Of a stretch of 64,000 bases of DNA, positions 23,943 to 34,780 are shown piece after piece; position 1 is the stretch's first letter, and the number at the start of each line of letters is the position of its first letter. The translations under genes were made by a program, and so were the position numbers. This stretch comes from Anaeramoeba flamelloides (Eukaryota > Metamonada > Anaeramoebidae). The stretch is from NCBI GenBank assembly GCA_027625915.1, contig JANTQA010000012.1, positions 3,866,501-3,930,500 on the forward strand. Reading direction: 5' to 3'. Below the pieces are notes generated by a model. The model saw nothing but the letters and a program-made list of their open reading frames with translations, was not told the origin of the DNA and searched no databases.

Positions 23943-25333
23943 ATGGATTATAGCGGCAAAATTGGGTTAATAATTGGGCCTGTGTTCAGTGGCAAGACAT
24001 CTGAGTTAATTAGAATCCTGAATCGCTATTCTTATGCAACAAAAAAATGTATGATGATTAAATTTTCAGAAGAGTCAGAAACAACAAAAAAAACATTCAA
24101 AACACATAGTGGGTGAGTAACCTTCCACAAGATGCACAAAAGAAAAACAAAACACTTTTTAAATTTACAACAAATTTGAAGTCTTTATTTTTTTTCAAAA
24201 ATCTTGTTAAAAAATTTCTCTTTTTATTTTTTTTTTTGTTAAAAACTTTCAAACAAAACAGATACCCTTACCAAGCTTTAGCAACTGACGATCTTTCTCG
24301 AGTTTTTGAACAAGTAAAGGATACTCAAATAATTGGGATCGATGATGGCCAATTTTTCCCAGAAATAGCAAACTTTGCAGAAGATCTTGCAAACCGAGGT
24401 AAAGTTGTTTACATTGCAGCGCTTGACGGAACCTTTGAAAGGAAACCTTTTGACTGCGTTACACAATTAATCCCAAGATGTGAAAGTGTTGTTAAACTAA
24501 GCTCAGTTTGTAAGTCTTGCTCTGAAGAATCAAGCTTTAGTAAAAGGTTAACAAACGATAAGCGAATTAAATTACTTGGTGGCTTGGATAAATATATTAG
24601 CGTTTGCCGAAGAGAATATTTTAAAGTTTGTTCTGAAAGAAGCCAAAATAAAACAAACAATATTAACAAACAAAAAGAAAATGAAAACAATAAAAATAAA
24701 AATAAAAACAAAAACAAAAACAAAAATAAAAATAAAATTAACTTGGAAAATAAAAAGAAAAGTTTTCAAAAAGATAAAAACACAGCGGAATATACATACG
24801 AAGGACACATTCAATTAATTTTGGGACCGATGTTTGGTGGAAAAAGTTCTGAGCTGATCAGAAGAACTCGAAGGTATTCATTTGCCAATAAGAAATGCAC
24901 TGTAATCAAATTTGCGCGAGATGTTCGATACTCTGTTGACAAATGCAGTACCCACGATAAGGTAATGGTGGACGCAGTGCCTTGCACAGGAAAGCTTTTT
25001 GAAGTTGAAGGCAAGGTGAAAGACCATGATGTAATCGGGATCGATGAGGGCCAATTCTTTGAAGACATTGTCGAATTCTCAGAACACATGGCCAATTTAG
25101 GGAAAATCGTCATAGTGTCCTCTCTTGATGGAACTTTTGAAAGAAAGCCTTTTGGTAGAGTCTTAGAACTCGTGTCAAAGGCTGAAAAGGTCATCAAATT
25201 AAACGCTGTCTGTATGGTAACCTACAAAGACGCAGCATTTAGCAAAAGGATTTCTCAAGAAAAAGAAGTCCAGGTTATTGGCGGTGCCGACAAATACATC
25301 GCCGTCAGCCGTGAGGGATATTTCAAGAACTAG
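23943..25333 (+). CDS. TK1: Tandem (two-domain) thymidine kinase, TK1 type
   Basis: Phosphorylates thymidine to dTMP with ATP in the salvage pathway. Exons 23943-24112 and 24262-25333 join in frame (GT-AG, 149-bp intron) to give 413 residues. Domain 1 (about 1-178) has the P-loop GPVFSGKT (12-19); domain 2 (about 238-413) has GPMFGGKS (245-252). An Asn/Lys repeat linker of about 55 residues joins them. The catalytic-base motif is IDEGQFF in domain 2 (Glu319) but IDDGQFF in domain 1 (Asp85). Both keep ALDGTFERKPF or SLDGTFERKPF and GG(L/A)DKY lasso motifs. The four zinc cysteines of TK1 are incomplete: domain 1 keeps VCKSC and one later Cys, domain 2 keeps one. Domain 1 also lacks the D-RYS motif, so domain 2 looks like the active one. 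A fused tandem TK is, as I recall, also known in Giardia. A TTAA MITE begins 29 bp past the stop. Confidence 0.95.
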
Positions 25334-25362
25334 AACATTTTTGTTTTTTATAACTTTTCCCC

Positions 25363-25549
25363 TTAAGGTTTACAATGCCTGAAATTTGAAAAAAGATTAT
25401 CTTACGTAGAGTGTAGTGAGTTGTTAATTTGGTTCTAAGCTGATCGATCTTGGATTTGGTATGAGTTTTAAAAGTTGGTTCAAAATGACAACTCACTACC
25501 CCCAACACAAAATAATCTTCTTTCAAATCTCAGGGATTGTAAACCTTAA
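25363..25549. mobile_element. TTAA-flanked MITE (piggyBac-like), short copy
   Basis: TTAA-GGTTTACAATGCCTGA on the left and TCAGGGATTGTAAACC-TTAA on the right, with inverted arms alignable over about 75 bp (TTGAAAAAAGATTATCTT, GTAGTGAGTTGT). 187 bp, the best preserved member. It starts 29 bp after the thymidine kinase stop codon, so it must lie in that gene's 3' untranslated or termination region. Confidence 0.88.
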
Positions 25550-25751
25550 AGCGTTTTTTTCAAATTGTATATTTTCATTCCCCCTTTCATGAATATTTAT
25601 TAAATCATGGATTTAAATTCTTCATAGCTTCAAATTATTTATTTAATTTGTTATCGTTTGAATTTGTTTTACTAATAAACTGATTAATTAATCCGTTCAT
25701 ATTTTTTTGTAGCTTCGTTTTAAAAGAGTGTGAAAGAATAATATTTGTTTA

Positions 25752-26515
25752 AGAGATTAGTGTCCAACACAGAAGAAGTCTATAATTAAAGTATGTTATA
25801 ATTGGGTGTTAATGATATTCGTGCAGTGTTCACATGTCTCTAAAAAATCTATTATATAAATCTTATTGCCTAATAAATTTTTACAATTTTTTGCTAATGA
25901 TTAGAATGAAAAAAGTTTCAATTTGAAAATTTTTTTTTTTATTCCTTTTCTAAATATAAAAAATAGAAACTAAAAATAATATTATTCAATATTTAATATT
26001 TCATATTTAGTACTAGCAAAATTAATTATTATTTTTTATATTTTTTTATTTTTAAAGATTGATTTAGTAATTATTAACATAAAACGCTAAAGAATGGTTA
26101 TTTTGGTTTTCTTTTTAAGAAGTTAGTTGTAATTTCAATATTTTTCCAATATTAAGAAATAATTTGACAAAAAAACTTATTGGTTAATTATTTAATTCTT
26201 TAAAAAAATTGAAAATTTTTCACAACTAATCTAAATTTCGCCAGAAATTAAAGAAAGATATTATTCAACTTTGGAGTTTGAATATTGATAATTCAACCTT
26301 CAAATTTGTCTTGAAATTTATATTTTTATTGGAAATTCTAGGTTTTTTTACTAATACAAGAGATCATTTTTAATTGATTAGATCAACAACAATTACTTTT
26401 AAATGATCACTTTTTTTGATACATCCGAACTATGAAACACAAATAGTCCTTTTGCATTCAATAACAACTTATTTTAATCTTAGAAAAATCTATGATAGAC
26501 ACTAATCCATTAAAT
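25752..26515 (+). repeat. Dispersed repeat R3, copy B
   Basis: Same orientation and order of blocks as 10607-11385 (AATTGGGTGT, GTTCACATGTCTCT, AAATAGAAAC, GTTTGAATATTGATAATTCA, ACTAATACAAGAGATCATTT). Directly upstream of the LINE remnant, but copies A and C have no LINE after them, so it is probably not the LINE 5' region. Confidence 0.7.
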
Positions 26516-26699
26516 CATCTTATATATCAATTTTTTTATTATTATTGAAGTGGTGTAAATTCTATTGCAAGTATTCTTTGTACTTAAATCTCCTTTTAGG
26601 GGAATTATCGGAAAAGTATAGATTCTAAGGTTATCAATCAAAAGAACAGACCCAAATTATTTTTATTGTTAAAAAAGTAAAAATAAAAGTGGTACTAAA

Positions 26700-28010
26700 T
26701 ATTGGAAGAATAAAAAAATTAAATTTTGGCTTGGTATATTCCAAGGAGACCCCTTATCTCCGATATTTTTTACTCTTATTTCACATTTTCTCTATTAAAA
26801 TTAATACCATAAACAAATCATTGTCAAATTTTTGTAGATGATTTAATCCTAATTATAAAAGGAAATAAAATTCAAATAAATCAAAAATTAAATTCAATAT
26901 ATGAAATTATTATTCAATTTGGATTAAAAACAAATAAAGATAAAACAGTTATATCAAAAGATTTAAAAAAAATTAAATATTTGGGTATTTATTTAGATAA
27001 AATTGCACATATAGTATATAATCTGAAAAAAATCTAAAGAAACATATAATAACTGCAAACAATTATTCAATAACAATTCTCTGAATAATAGTTTGAAAAT
27101 TAGATTATTTAAATCTTTTATATTAAGTCAATTAACATATGGATTAGAAATTTATAATTATCAAATAAAAACGATAAATTATTTAAATTCTTGGATTAAT
27201 TCATGTATTACTGAAATATGCATAATAAACAGAAATACACCAATTCTCATTTATAAAACAGAATTTAAAATTGAAAATATGATAATTAGGGTAAATAAAA
27301 AGAAATTTAAATTAGAAAATAAATGATGAAATTTATCTCTTGCTTATTTAGAAAAATTAATCAAATTTAATAAAAGAATAAATAATAAAATCAACTTGCA
27401 TTCAAAAGATTTAAATGAATTAAAAAAATGAAATATATAAGTACATAATTTATGAGTTGTTGAATTCCAAAAGTTGGAAGTGTCGTTAGGTTTTCCAAAA
27501 TTCAAAAGAATTGACTAAAATCTTTGATTTTACTCTATTATTTTACATTTTGGAAAATCTAGACACTCCACAAAGTTATTTTACAATAATTAAATATCAA
27601 AAATATTTATTTAAAACACAAAAATATTTAAGTTATCCACAAACTTCAACAATTCTAAAAGTCAGATTGTTTACTAACTGTATAAACAGATATTATTATG
27701 TAATCGATAAAAAGTCAAATAAATTTTGTCCTTTATGTTTAAAATATGAACAAAAGGAAATTATAGAAAATATTGATCATTTTTTATGGGCCTGTCCTTC
27801 CTATGAAAAAGATAGATTAACATTTTATAACAAATAGAAAAAAAAATAAGTCTTAATGAACTAATTTCAAATCAAGACAGTTTGAAACTATTTTCATTAA
27901 TTAATAATCTTGAGATCTATGATTTTACGTTTAAATTTCTGAAAGGGAATTTAAGTTTAATGACACTTAGAGTGTAATTTACACTTCTTCAATCAATAAA
28001 AAAAAAAAAT
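26700..28010 (+). mobile_element. LINE (non-LTR retrotransposon) remnant, 5'-truncated
   Basis: The reverse-transcriptase block GIFQGDPLSPIFFTLIS begins near 26733. FVDDLILIIKG (the Y/F-x-DD active site) starts at 26831, followed by FGLKTNKDKTVISK and KIKYLGIYLD. Then come RLFKSFILSQLTYGLEIYN near 27097, and a C-terminal zinc knuckle C-x2-C-x13-H-x4-C (CPLCLKYEQ.. HFLWAC) near 27727. These lie in different frames with several internal stops, so the copy is dead; no earlier RT motifs or endonuclease are visible. The 3' end carries GAGTGTAATTTACACTTCTT (a small hairpin) and an A-rich tail at 27997-28010. A second 3' end with the same signature is at 39555-39662. Confidence 0.9.
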
Positions 28011-28335
28011 TAAATTTTGGAGTAGTTAATCAAAAGAAATTGGTAAAAAAATAATATAAAAAAATTCAAAAAATCAAAAAAGTTTCAAAAAATTATTTTA
28101 AATGGTTAGACAAATGAATAAAAAAAGAAGATAAAAAACACGAAAAGAATCTTGATTTTGTCTAACTAACAAAAAAAGTTGATGACAGATTATGAGTAAA
28201 AAAAATTATTAAAGCATAACAAATACTATTATTTCATTAAGAACACACACAATCACAATCATTATACTTTTGGTGAATTTAATTTAATTAATTAGTCGAT
28301 CATGAAACTTCATATTCGGTGCAGAAATGTAAAAA

Positions 28336-28413
28336 TGATGTCTCTATTTTTCAATTTTTACTTGATAGAAATCGATTTCTATCAAAAAAAAAACTTTAAA
28401 AATAGAGATCTCT
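28336..28413. repeat. Inverted repeat with a perfect 22-bp palindrome
   Basis: A perfect palindrome (TGATAGAAATC + GATTTCTATCA) at 28363-28384 is framed by further complementary arms (ATGTCTCTATTTTT.. and ..AAAAATAGAGAT). Cruciform or small foldback element; function unknown. The rest of 28011-28489 shows nothing else. Confidence 0.7.
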
Positions 28414-28489
28414 CGTTTCCACTTATTGAGTTGTTTACATGTTCTCATTTCCTTTTTTTCTTTTTAATCGTATTTTTTTAAAACCTTTT

Positions 28490-28625
28490 ATATTTTTAGG
28501 CCTTTGCAATTTCGTTTATTATTTTCAAGATACCTATACTTTCATATTTCAGTATCTCAGTATTAGAAAGTAACCACTTGTTATTTTTTCTTTCCAACCC
28601 CTTTTCACATAAAGAAAATCCAGCC
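28490..28625 (-). repeat. Dispersed repeat, inverted copy of 39135-39430 family
   Basis: TACTTTCATATTTCAGTATC, CAGTATTAGAAAGTAACCAC and the following segments are the complement of the block at 39160-39235. The remainder to 28969 is A-rich with no gene. Confidence 0.65.
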
Positions 28626-28969
28626 AGGAAAAAAAAAAATAAAAATCTTGTATTTTATAAGGTTTTCAAAAAGTCATTTTCTTGTTTTAAAAAAAAGTGA
28701 ATTTATAATAAATATAAAAAAATTTCAACAAAAAAAAAAAAAAAAATCAAAAAAAGTAATTAGCATTATATTGATTTCACAACTAAAGATTTTTATCATT
28801 AACATTCAACGAAAATTGATGACATTAAAATGAGTCATATTATAGGTAATCAAATAAATTTATCTTAATAAATCATGATTAATTTCCATTTAGATATTAA
28901 ATTATTTTGATTGAATTAACAAAAAAAAAAATAAAAAAAAAAAACCACTAAATAAGAAATTAATTCAAA

Positions 28970-30445
28970 TTATTTTTGACTTGTATTGCCAAGAGTACTT
29001 ATTATTAATTCCTTCTGTGATTTTGTTAATGACTCTGGGAATTCGACATGGAAAGTAATTATTAAATCACCAAATTCTTCATTGGTATTTTCTTTAGGCA
29101 TTCCCAAATCGTGTATAACCAATTCTTTCCCATGCTTAATGACCGATCCATCATACCCAAATTTGAGTTTTAAAATTTTTTGATTTAACAGAGTAATCTG
29201 GAATATAAAGTATGTAAGTGACTGCACAATGGATATTTTTTGAGTTAAACATAGGTCGTCGCCTTTTCTCAGGAAAAATTTATGCTTTTCAATTGATATT
29301 TTGATAATTAAATTTGCAGGTTGAAATCCCTTTTTTTTGTCTCCTTTGTTGTGGAACACAAATTCGTGGCCCTCCTTGATACCTTTTGGTATTGGGAATT
29401 CGATTTGGATTGATTTTTTAAAATTTAAATTACCAATGGGATCAAAATATTTTCTTTCAAAACTACAGATTTGGTTTGTTCCAGCATAAACCTCCTCCAA
29501 AGTTAATACACATATTTTGATTGTTGGTGAGAGTTTTTGTTTATTTTTTTGATTTTTTTTTCGATATTTCCTTGATTTTGGCTTTGTTTTTGATTTTGAA
29601 TTTGAATTTGAATTTGAATTTGGGTAATTGTTTGAAAAATGATTCTGATTTTTAAAAGGCGTTCTTTTGTTCGAGGTTTTAAATTCTGAAAAATTTGAGG
29701 GGTGTTCATTTTTATTATTTTGTACCTTCTTATGGTTGTTTGTTGTTTTTGAATAATTCTTTGGTTTGTTTTTGTTCTTCTGGTTGGTTGCTGCTTTTGA
29801 GTTATTCTTAGGTTTATGGTAACTTTTCGGTTCAAAATCTTTTTCGCTTTCCATTCCCCTTTCCATTTCCCTTTCCTTTTTTTGATTCTTCCTTTCTTTT
29901 TTATTTTGATTCTTACTATTGATGTGATTATTTGTTTCATTTTTTTTGTGATTGTGCTTGTTGTTCGATTTATACTTTTTAACATTTTTTTGTTGTTTTT
30001 TTTGTTTCTGGTTAGCCTTTGAATTATTTTGGTTATGACTGGAAAAAAATGCATATTTGTTTGTCAAAATGACTTCGTTTAGTAAGTCAGTTGTTTCACG
30101 TTGGTTAAATGAAAAGGAAGGTTGACTATTGGAAAGATCACTCTCTTTGGATTTTGATCGAAATATTTTTGTTGTGGAAGGGTACTGTTGTTTTGGGTAT
30201 TTATAGCTTTGGCATCTTTGAAGCAAATTCTTTTTGCCCAGTTTTTCGTCATATTCATATCTTGAATTTGGGTTGGTTAAAGTTTGGTATGCTTTATTTA
30301 ACTTTTTAAATTTTGTAACTGCCTCATTTTGTTTTTCTTTCGGTACTTTGTCTGGATGATTGGTAAGCGCCAATCTTTTATAAGCAGTTTTGATCTGTTT
30401 GCTAGTTGCTGTAATTGGAACACCTAACAGATCATAATGGTTCAT
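28970..30445 (-). CDS. Type II Hsp40 (DnaJ/Sis1/DNAJB1-like) co-chaperone
   Basis: Stimulates Hsp70 ATPase and delivers clients. A single 491-residue frame. Residues 1-72 form a J domain (YDLLGVPITATSKQIKTAYK, then the essential HPD in LTNHPDKV, and the NKAYQTLTNPNSRYEYDE end). About residues 90-310 are a very long K/N/S/Q-rich linker in place of the usual G/F region. Residues about 311-480 are the two beta-barrel substrate-binding domains: LTLEEVYAGTNQI, FPIPKGIKEGHEFVFHNKGD, FLRKGDDLCL, VIHDLGMPK, GDLIITFHVEFPESL. There is no CxxCxGxG zinc region, so it is class B, and no signal peptide or tail anchor, so cytosolic or nuclear. Start is the only ATG before the J domain. Confidence 0.93.
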   Translation of the reverse strand: MNHYDLLGVPITATSKQIKTAYKRLALTNHPDKVPKEKQNEAVTKFKKLNKAYQTLTNPNSRYEYDEKLGKKNLLQRCQSYKYPKQQYPSTTKIFRSKSKESDLSNSQPSFSFNQRETTDLLNEVILTNKYAFFSSHNQNNSKANQKQKKQQKNVKKYKSNNKHNHKKNETNNHINSKNQNKKERKNQKKEREMERGMESEKDFEPKSYHKPKNNSKAATNQKNKNKPKNYSKTTNNHKKVQNNKNEHPSNFSEFKTSNKRTPFKNQNHFSNNYPNSNSNSNSKSKTKPKSRKYRKKNQKNKQKLSPTIKICVLTLEEVYAGTNQICSFERKYFDPIGNLNFKKSIQIEFPIPKGIKEGHEFVFHNKGDKKKGFQPANLIIKISIEKHKFFLRKGDDLCLTQKISIVQSLTYFIFQITLLNQKILKLKFGYDGSVIKHGKELVIHDLGMPKENTNEEFGDLIITFHVEFPESLTKSQKELIISTLGNTSQK

Positions 30446-30907
30446 GGGAAGGTAGTAATAAAATTTGTTGGAAGATCGAGAAAGGTTGAAATCTGAAAAT
30501 AAAATTGGATTGCAAAAATTTTGAAAAAATGAAATTATACTGGGTTTGGAAGGAAGGTTTATGAAGAATTTTATTCAATTTTTATTACAAATTCACCAAA
30601 TGGGGTAACCACTTATTATCTGGTTTTTCTTCTGGTTAGTAATAAAACAGGAGAAATCTTAAAAATTCAAATTTCCTTTTTTTTATTTTTTAAAATTATT
30701 ATCTTTTTGTCAAACTTTCTTTTGGTGATGAAATAACCACACGAGAGACAAAACTGTTTTGTTTATGCGAAACAAGTCTGCTGTGTAGTGTTTTCAGAAA
30801 AAACTTGAATATTTAGTGAAGGAATCTTCTATCAATTAGGTTAGTTAGTTAATTCCAAAAATCAATACAAACAAGTAGGATTAATACTTTTTCTTGAAAT
30901 ATCTTTT
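30446..30907. other. Intergenic upstream of the Hsp40 gene
   Basis: Presumed promoter side of the minus-strand Hsp40 gene. No recognisable element; short A- and T-tracts only. Confidence 0.4.
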
Positions 30908-31088
30908 TTAAGGTTTGAAATCCCGGAAAAAGGAAAAAAGATTATTTTGTATTAAGTGTAGATGTATGACCATTTGTTATTTAAGTTTGTAACTGAACAA
31001 TCTCCAACTTTGTAAAAATTTAGTGTTTGATAAAAATTGAAATTTTTCTTTTTTTTTCCCAAATCCAAATTGATGAATCTAAGACGAA

Positions 31089-31887
31089 TACTATTTGTTT
31101 CAAAATAAATTGAACAAAATTTTCATTCAGCTTTCCAAAAAAAGATTTTTAAAATCATGGAAAATTTTCAACTGTATAATTCTGTAAACAAGTTTAAATT
31201 ATTGATTTCCTCCTTTTTAGAATTGGGAACTTTGGGGACTTGATTACTATGTGATGAAATTTTTTGGAAAGCTGAATGAAAACTTTGATCAATTTAAACT
31301 CCATTTCACTCAAAGGGGCCCAGCCAAAAATGAAAAAGTCACTTTATTTTTAAGAATCAACCAAACTTGTATTGTTTAGAAATACAAGAAATAATAAACT
31401 TCTTATAAGAGTCCATAATTATAAAAGAAACCCCTGAACAAACCATAAATTTCAAAAAAAAAAAAAAATGTTAAAAAATTTTTTGATCCCCATTCATTGG
31501 AACTTCTCGTGCAAAATTCTCAATTTCTTTAGGAAATTAAAATTGTTGATAATAAGATTTTTTACTTGTAAATGTATGAATTTTAAAAGAACATACAAAG
31601 CTTAACTTTTCTTAATGTTTATTTCGTTTTTCAAACATTGTTTTTTTCAAAGTAAATTTTTAAAAAAAAAAAGAAAAAAATTAACAAAAAAAAAACAAAA
31701 AAAAAAAGCAAAAAGCAAAAAACAAAAAAAAAAAACTTTTACAAAATGAGAAAATTTGATTTTGATCTAAAAATTGAAAATTTTAGTTTGATAAGAGTAA
31801 TGAATTAAACTCATAGAATGTCTTCCATTTCTTCGATAAAACTGGGCCCCTTTGACTGAAAAAGAGTTTATTTTGAAATTAACAGTA
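31089..31887. mobile_element. TA-flanked MITE family M5, copy 1 (host of a nested element)
   Basis: TA-CTATTTGTTTCAAAATAAA on the left; the complement on the right (TTTGAAATTAACAG-TA). Inner arms CATTCAGCTTTCCAAAAAA and TTTTTTGGAAAGCTGAATG continue the inverted ends to about 55 bp. Without the 576-bp insert at 31295-31870 it is about 223 bp, like copy 2 at 36154-36385. Confidence 0.88.
31295..31870. mobile_element. TA-flanked element family M6, copy 1, nested in M5
   Basis: 29-bp inverted ends: TA-AACTCCATTTCACTCAAA + GGGGCCCAG on the left, and the complement of TA-AACTCTTTTTCAGTCAAA + GGGGCCCAG on the right. The uninterrupted M5 copy at 36154 shows the insertion point. The interior is A-rich (31663-31736) and non-coding. 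A longer relative is at 56308-57014. Confidence 0.85.
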
Positions 31888-31990
31888 TGTTCAAAGGTGT
31901 TTAATATAAAATTTATCAAGTTCACTATGAGTAATCCATTATTTAAAAATACTTGATATTAAATCAATATATTATTTCTGTCTAATTTCT

Positions 31991-34289
31991 GAACTAGAGA
32001 TACAATTGTAGTTGGATTTTGAATTTAATTTGAGATTTATGAAGTGAGAAATACCTTCTTTTTTTAATACAAGTAATGATTTTTTGTAAAAAGTAAGGAA
32101 ATTTCACATAAACTTAAAATATTACTATGGACAAAAAAAAATTCCTCATAAATTCAAAAAAATTATTTTGAGAATTTATTCTACTGTATATTAAGATGTA
32201 ATTTTGTGCAAAAGGGTGAGGAATTTTTTTTTTTTTGTTCTATATTGTTTGAGAAAGGTATTTTTAAAGAAACCAGGATATTACAGAGATATGTACTTAT
32301 CTTTTTTTGAATTTTATTTTATAATCCGTGAGAAAAATAAATAAAATAAAAATAATATTGGAAACAATTAAAAATAAAAACTAAACAATTTTTATTATTT
32401 TTGGTACACAAAAAATTTAAAATATCGAATTATTTATTGTCAAAACTATTTCTAATAATAAATTTAATAAACTAAATAATTACTCACACACTAAAAACGA
32501 AATTAAAAGTTTAATTCATTAATAACCCATTAATGGTAAAAAATCTCAAAAGAGGACAAAAGTGAAGTGCCAAAATTTTTTAAATATGGTTTCTCAAAAA
32601 TTAAATTTTATTAGAATCTAAAAATGAAAAAAAAAAGGAAATAAAACTCTTTTTAAAATTTGAAAAAATATATTTAAAGATATATCATAAAGATTCTAAA
32701 CTGAGTAAATGGTTAATATCAAAATAATTGTGGGTGTGCCAAATGGTTGAAAAATAGTATATGAAAAAATATCAAAATATAAGAAAAAAAACTTTTTTAT
32801 ACCAATAATCTTTTATTTTTAATTGCACTAAGTAAAATCAAAAAAAAAAAAAAAAAAAATTAGACTTTTTTCGATCTAAAGCTGATTATATTATGTTTAT
32901 TGAACATTAATAATAATATTATATTAAAATATAAATCAAAAGACTCATTTCGAATATCATAATTCATAAAAAAAAAATAATTTTTCTTTTGAAATTATTT
33001 TCATTTCATTTGAAAACTTTATATTCCACTCCTTGATGGAAAAAGTACATTTTACCATTTTGAAAAATTTTCATTGAGTGAGCCTTACTGAGAAATTTTT
33101 TTGAGTGTAACTTATATATTGAAACTTTGAAATCAAAAAATGATTCGCTGCTCTATTTGTGAAAAGATTTCAAACCCAAAGTATTCAGAATTGAATCTTT
33201 CATTTTTTTGGTTTTTATGATAAAATTTTTGGTTTAATTAAATTATGTTTTGGAGATAAAAATTTTTTTTATGGGAATTATTGAAATTAATAAAACTGTA
33301 AAAATAGACCCAAAAATGTGTTTATTTGAAGCAAATATATTCTTTTAGAAGACCAAACACAAAAGATCACCTTTATGGAATAAATTTTTTGAATTCGAAA
33401 ATGTATAAAAAATTGACAAAAGCCTATTTTCGAAGATTTTTTTTCTACTTTATCTTCTTAATTTGTATGAACCCAAACAATTTATAACTTGAACGTCTCA
33501 CCCCATTACTATGTATTATTATTTTACAAAACATTTTTATTTACGAATTTGCTTTCATACTCTTTTTTCATATATTTTTATGAAACAAAACGGTAATAAA
33601 TGAATACCATTTCAAAAATCAAAGTTAATGAGGTTGAATTCTTGTAATCAAATAAACAGTTAAAAAGGATTCAATCGAAAATAAAAGAAAAATTTAGAAA
33701 AAAATTAAAATCAAGATTAATAATTATTTCGAATTTCCATTTTAATGGAAAAAAAAATATTTTAAAATCAATAGAATAGGTCCAAAAAATCTTTATTTAT
33801 GAATAAGAATACAAAAAATATCTGGTTTTCGAAAATAAAACTAAAATTAGATGAATCAATTAAAAATGGTATTTTTAAATTCATTTTGAATATTCTTTAG
33901 AAATAAAAAGTACTTTGTTTCTCAAAAATTTTACAAACAAAAGTGTTTCCATGGAGAATTAAAAATAAAACGAAATTAAGAATAATTAATTATTTCAAAT
34001 TTTGTTATAAGATCAAGAAATAAATGATTTTTTTTTCTTTTTTCTTGATCAATTTTTTTTTTCATTTTTTTGAATTTGATTTTTTAATTGTTATGAAAAT
34101 ATATTATACTAGGATATATCCAACTCTAGTATTATTTAAAATATCAATATATTTGGGTAAAGAAATGACTTGAAGAATTCAATTTCACATAAATGCTAGC
34201 ACTCTAAATTTGAAAAATGTACTTACGTCATTAATGAAAAACGTGAAGAAGGAGAGAAGAATGAGTGAAATCCTTAAACTACAGAGTGA
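31991..34289. other. Intergenic, no feature seen
   Basis: 2.3 kb of AT-rich sequence without a supportable gene. 32725-32760 (GTGGGTGTGCC..GGTTGAAAAATAGTAT) looks like a solitary right end related to M6. Confidence 0.4.
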
Positions 34290-34780
34290 TTAATCTCTGA
34301 TGTTGATAATGTATTTGAATCAAGAGAATAAACAAATAACAATGTTAACGGGTTATTAAATTTTGGGCTCTTTGGAAGCTCAAGCTCAAGTATAAGCGAA
34401 AGTGAAAGTGAAAGTGAAAGTGAAAATGAGAAGGAAGAAAAAAATTCGAAAGTGAAAAAGACAAAAAATGAGAAAAATAAGCAAAATAAAGAAAAAAATC
34501 AAAAAGATATTTTGTAATGTTCTTGGATCAAAATTACAAAAAATGGTTTAATTATGGGTTTTTGGAAAAATAAGATTGAAAGTATTCCATTTAAAAATGA
34601 ACTCATTATTCTAAGCCTTTTAAAGCAAAAACAAAGTTTTATAATACAAGGGACCCAATCGCGTGCTTACAGAAGCGTCAATCGAACTATCAAGAACACT
34701 TGTTTGTACAAGAACTTCCAAACTGAGTTTAATAATAAGATCAATTTTTTACTTTATGAAAAAATGGAAAAAAAATAAAA
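34290..34780 (+). pseudogene. Possible gene fragment with acidic Ser/Glu-Lys tail
   Basis: From 34332 a frame reads NGLLNFGLFGSSSSSISESE followed by (ES)n and a K/E/N-rich end stopping at TAA near 34516. This composition resembles real tails in this genome (P2 stalk protein). An in-frame stop lies just upstream, after VDNVFESRE. A second open stretch at 34554-34778 has an unusually GC-rich core (34650-34720). No homologue is recognised; it could be the last exon of an unseen gene or a relic. Confidence 0.25.

Larger units (their letters stand above)
30908..31990. mobile_element. TTAA element, copy 3, carrying two nested MITEs
   Basis: TTAA-GGTTTGAAATCCCGGA at 30908, then GATTATTTTGTATTAAGTGT and CCCAAATCCAAATTGATGAA as in the other copies. 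It is interrupted at 31089 by the M5 MITE, which is itself interrupted at 31295. The right end of the TTAA element is not clear, so the end coordinate is approximate. Confidence 0.6.

Noticed and set aside
24409-25197. Antisense frames opposite the thymidine kinase exon
   Set aside because: Shadows of a strongly coding plus strand; no promoter, splice or motif support.
27093-27837. Two apparent small genes
   Set aside because: They are the C-terminal parts of the LINE reading frame, including its CCHC knuckle, in a broken copy.
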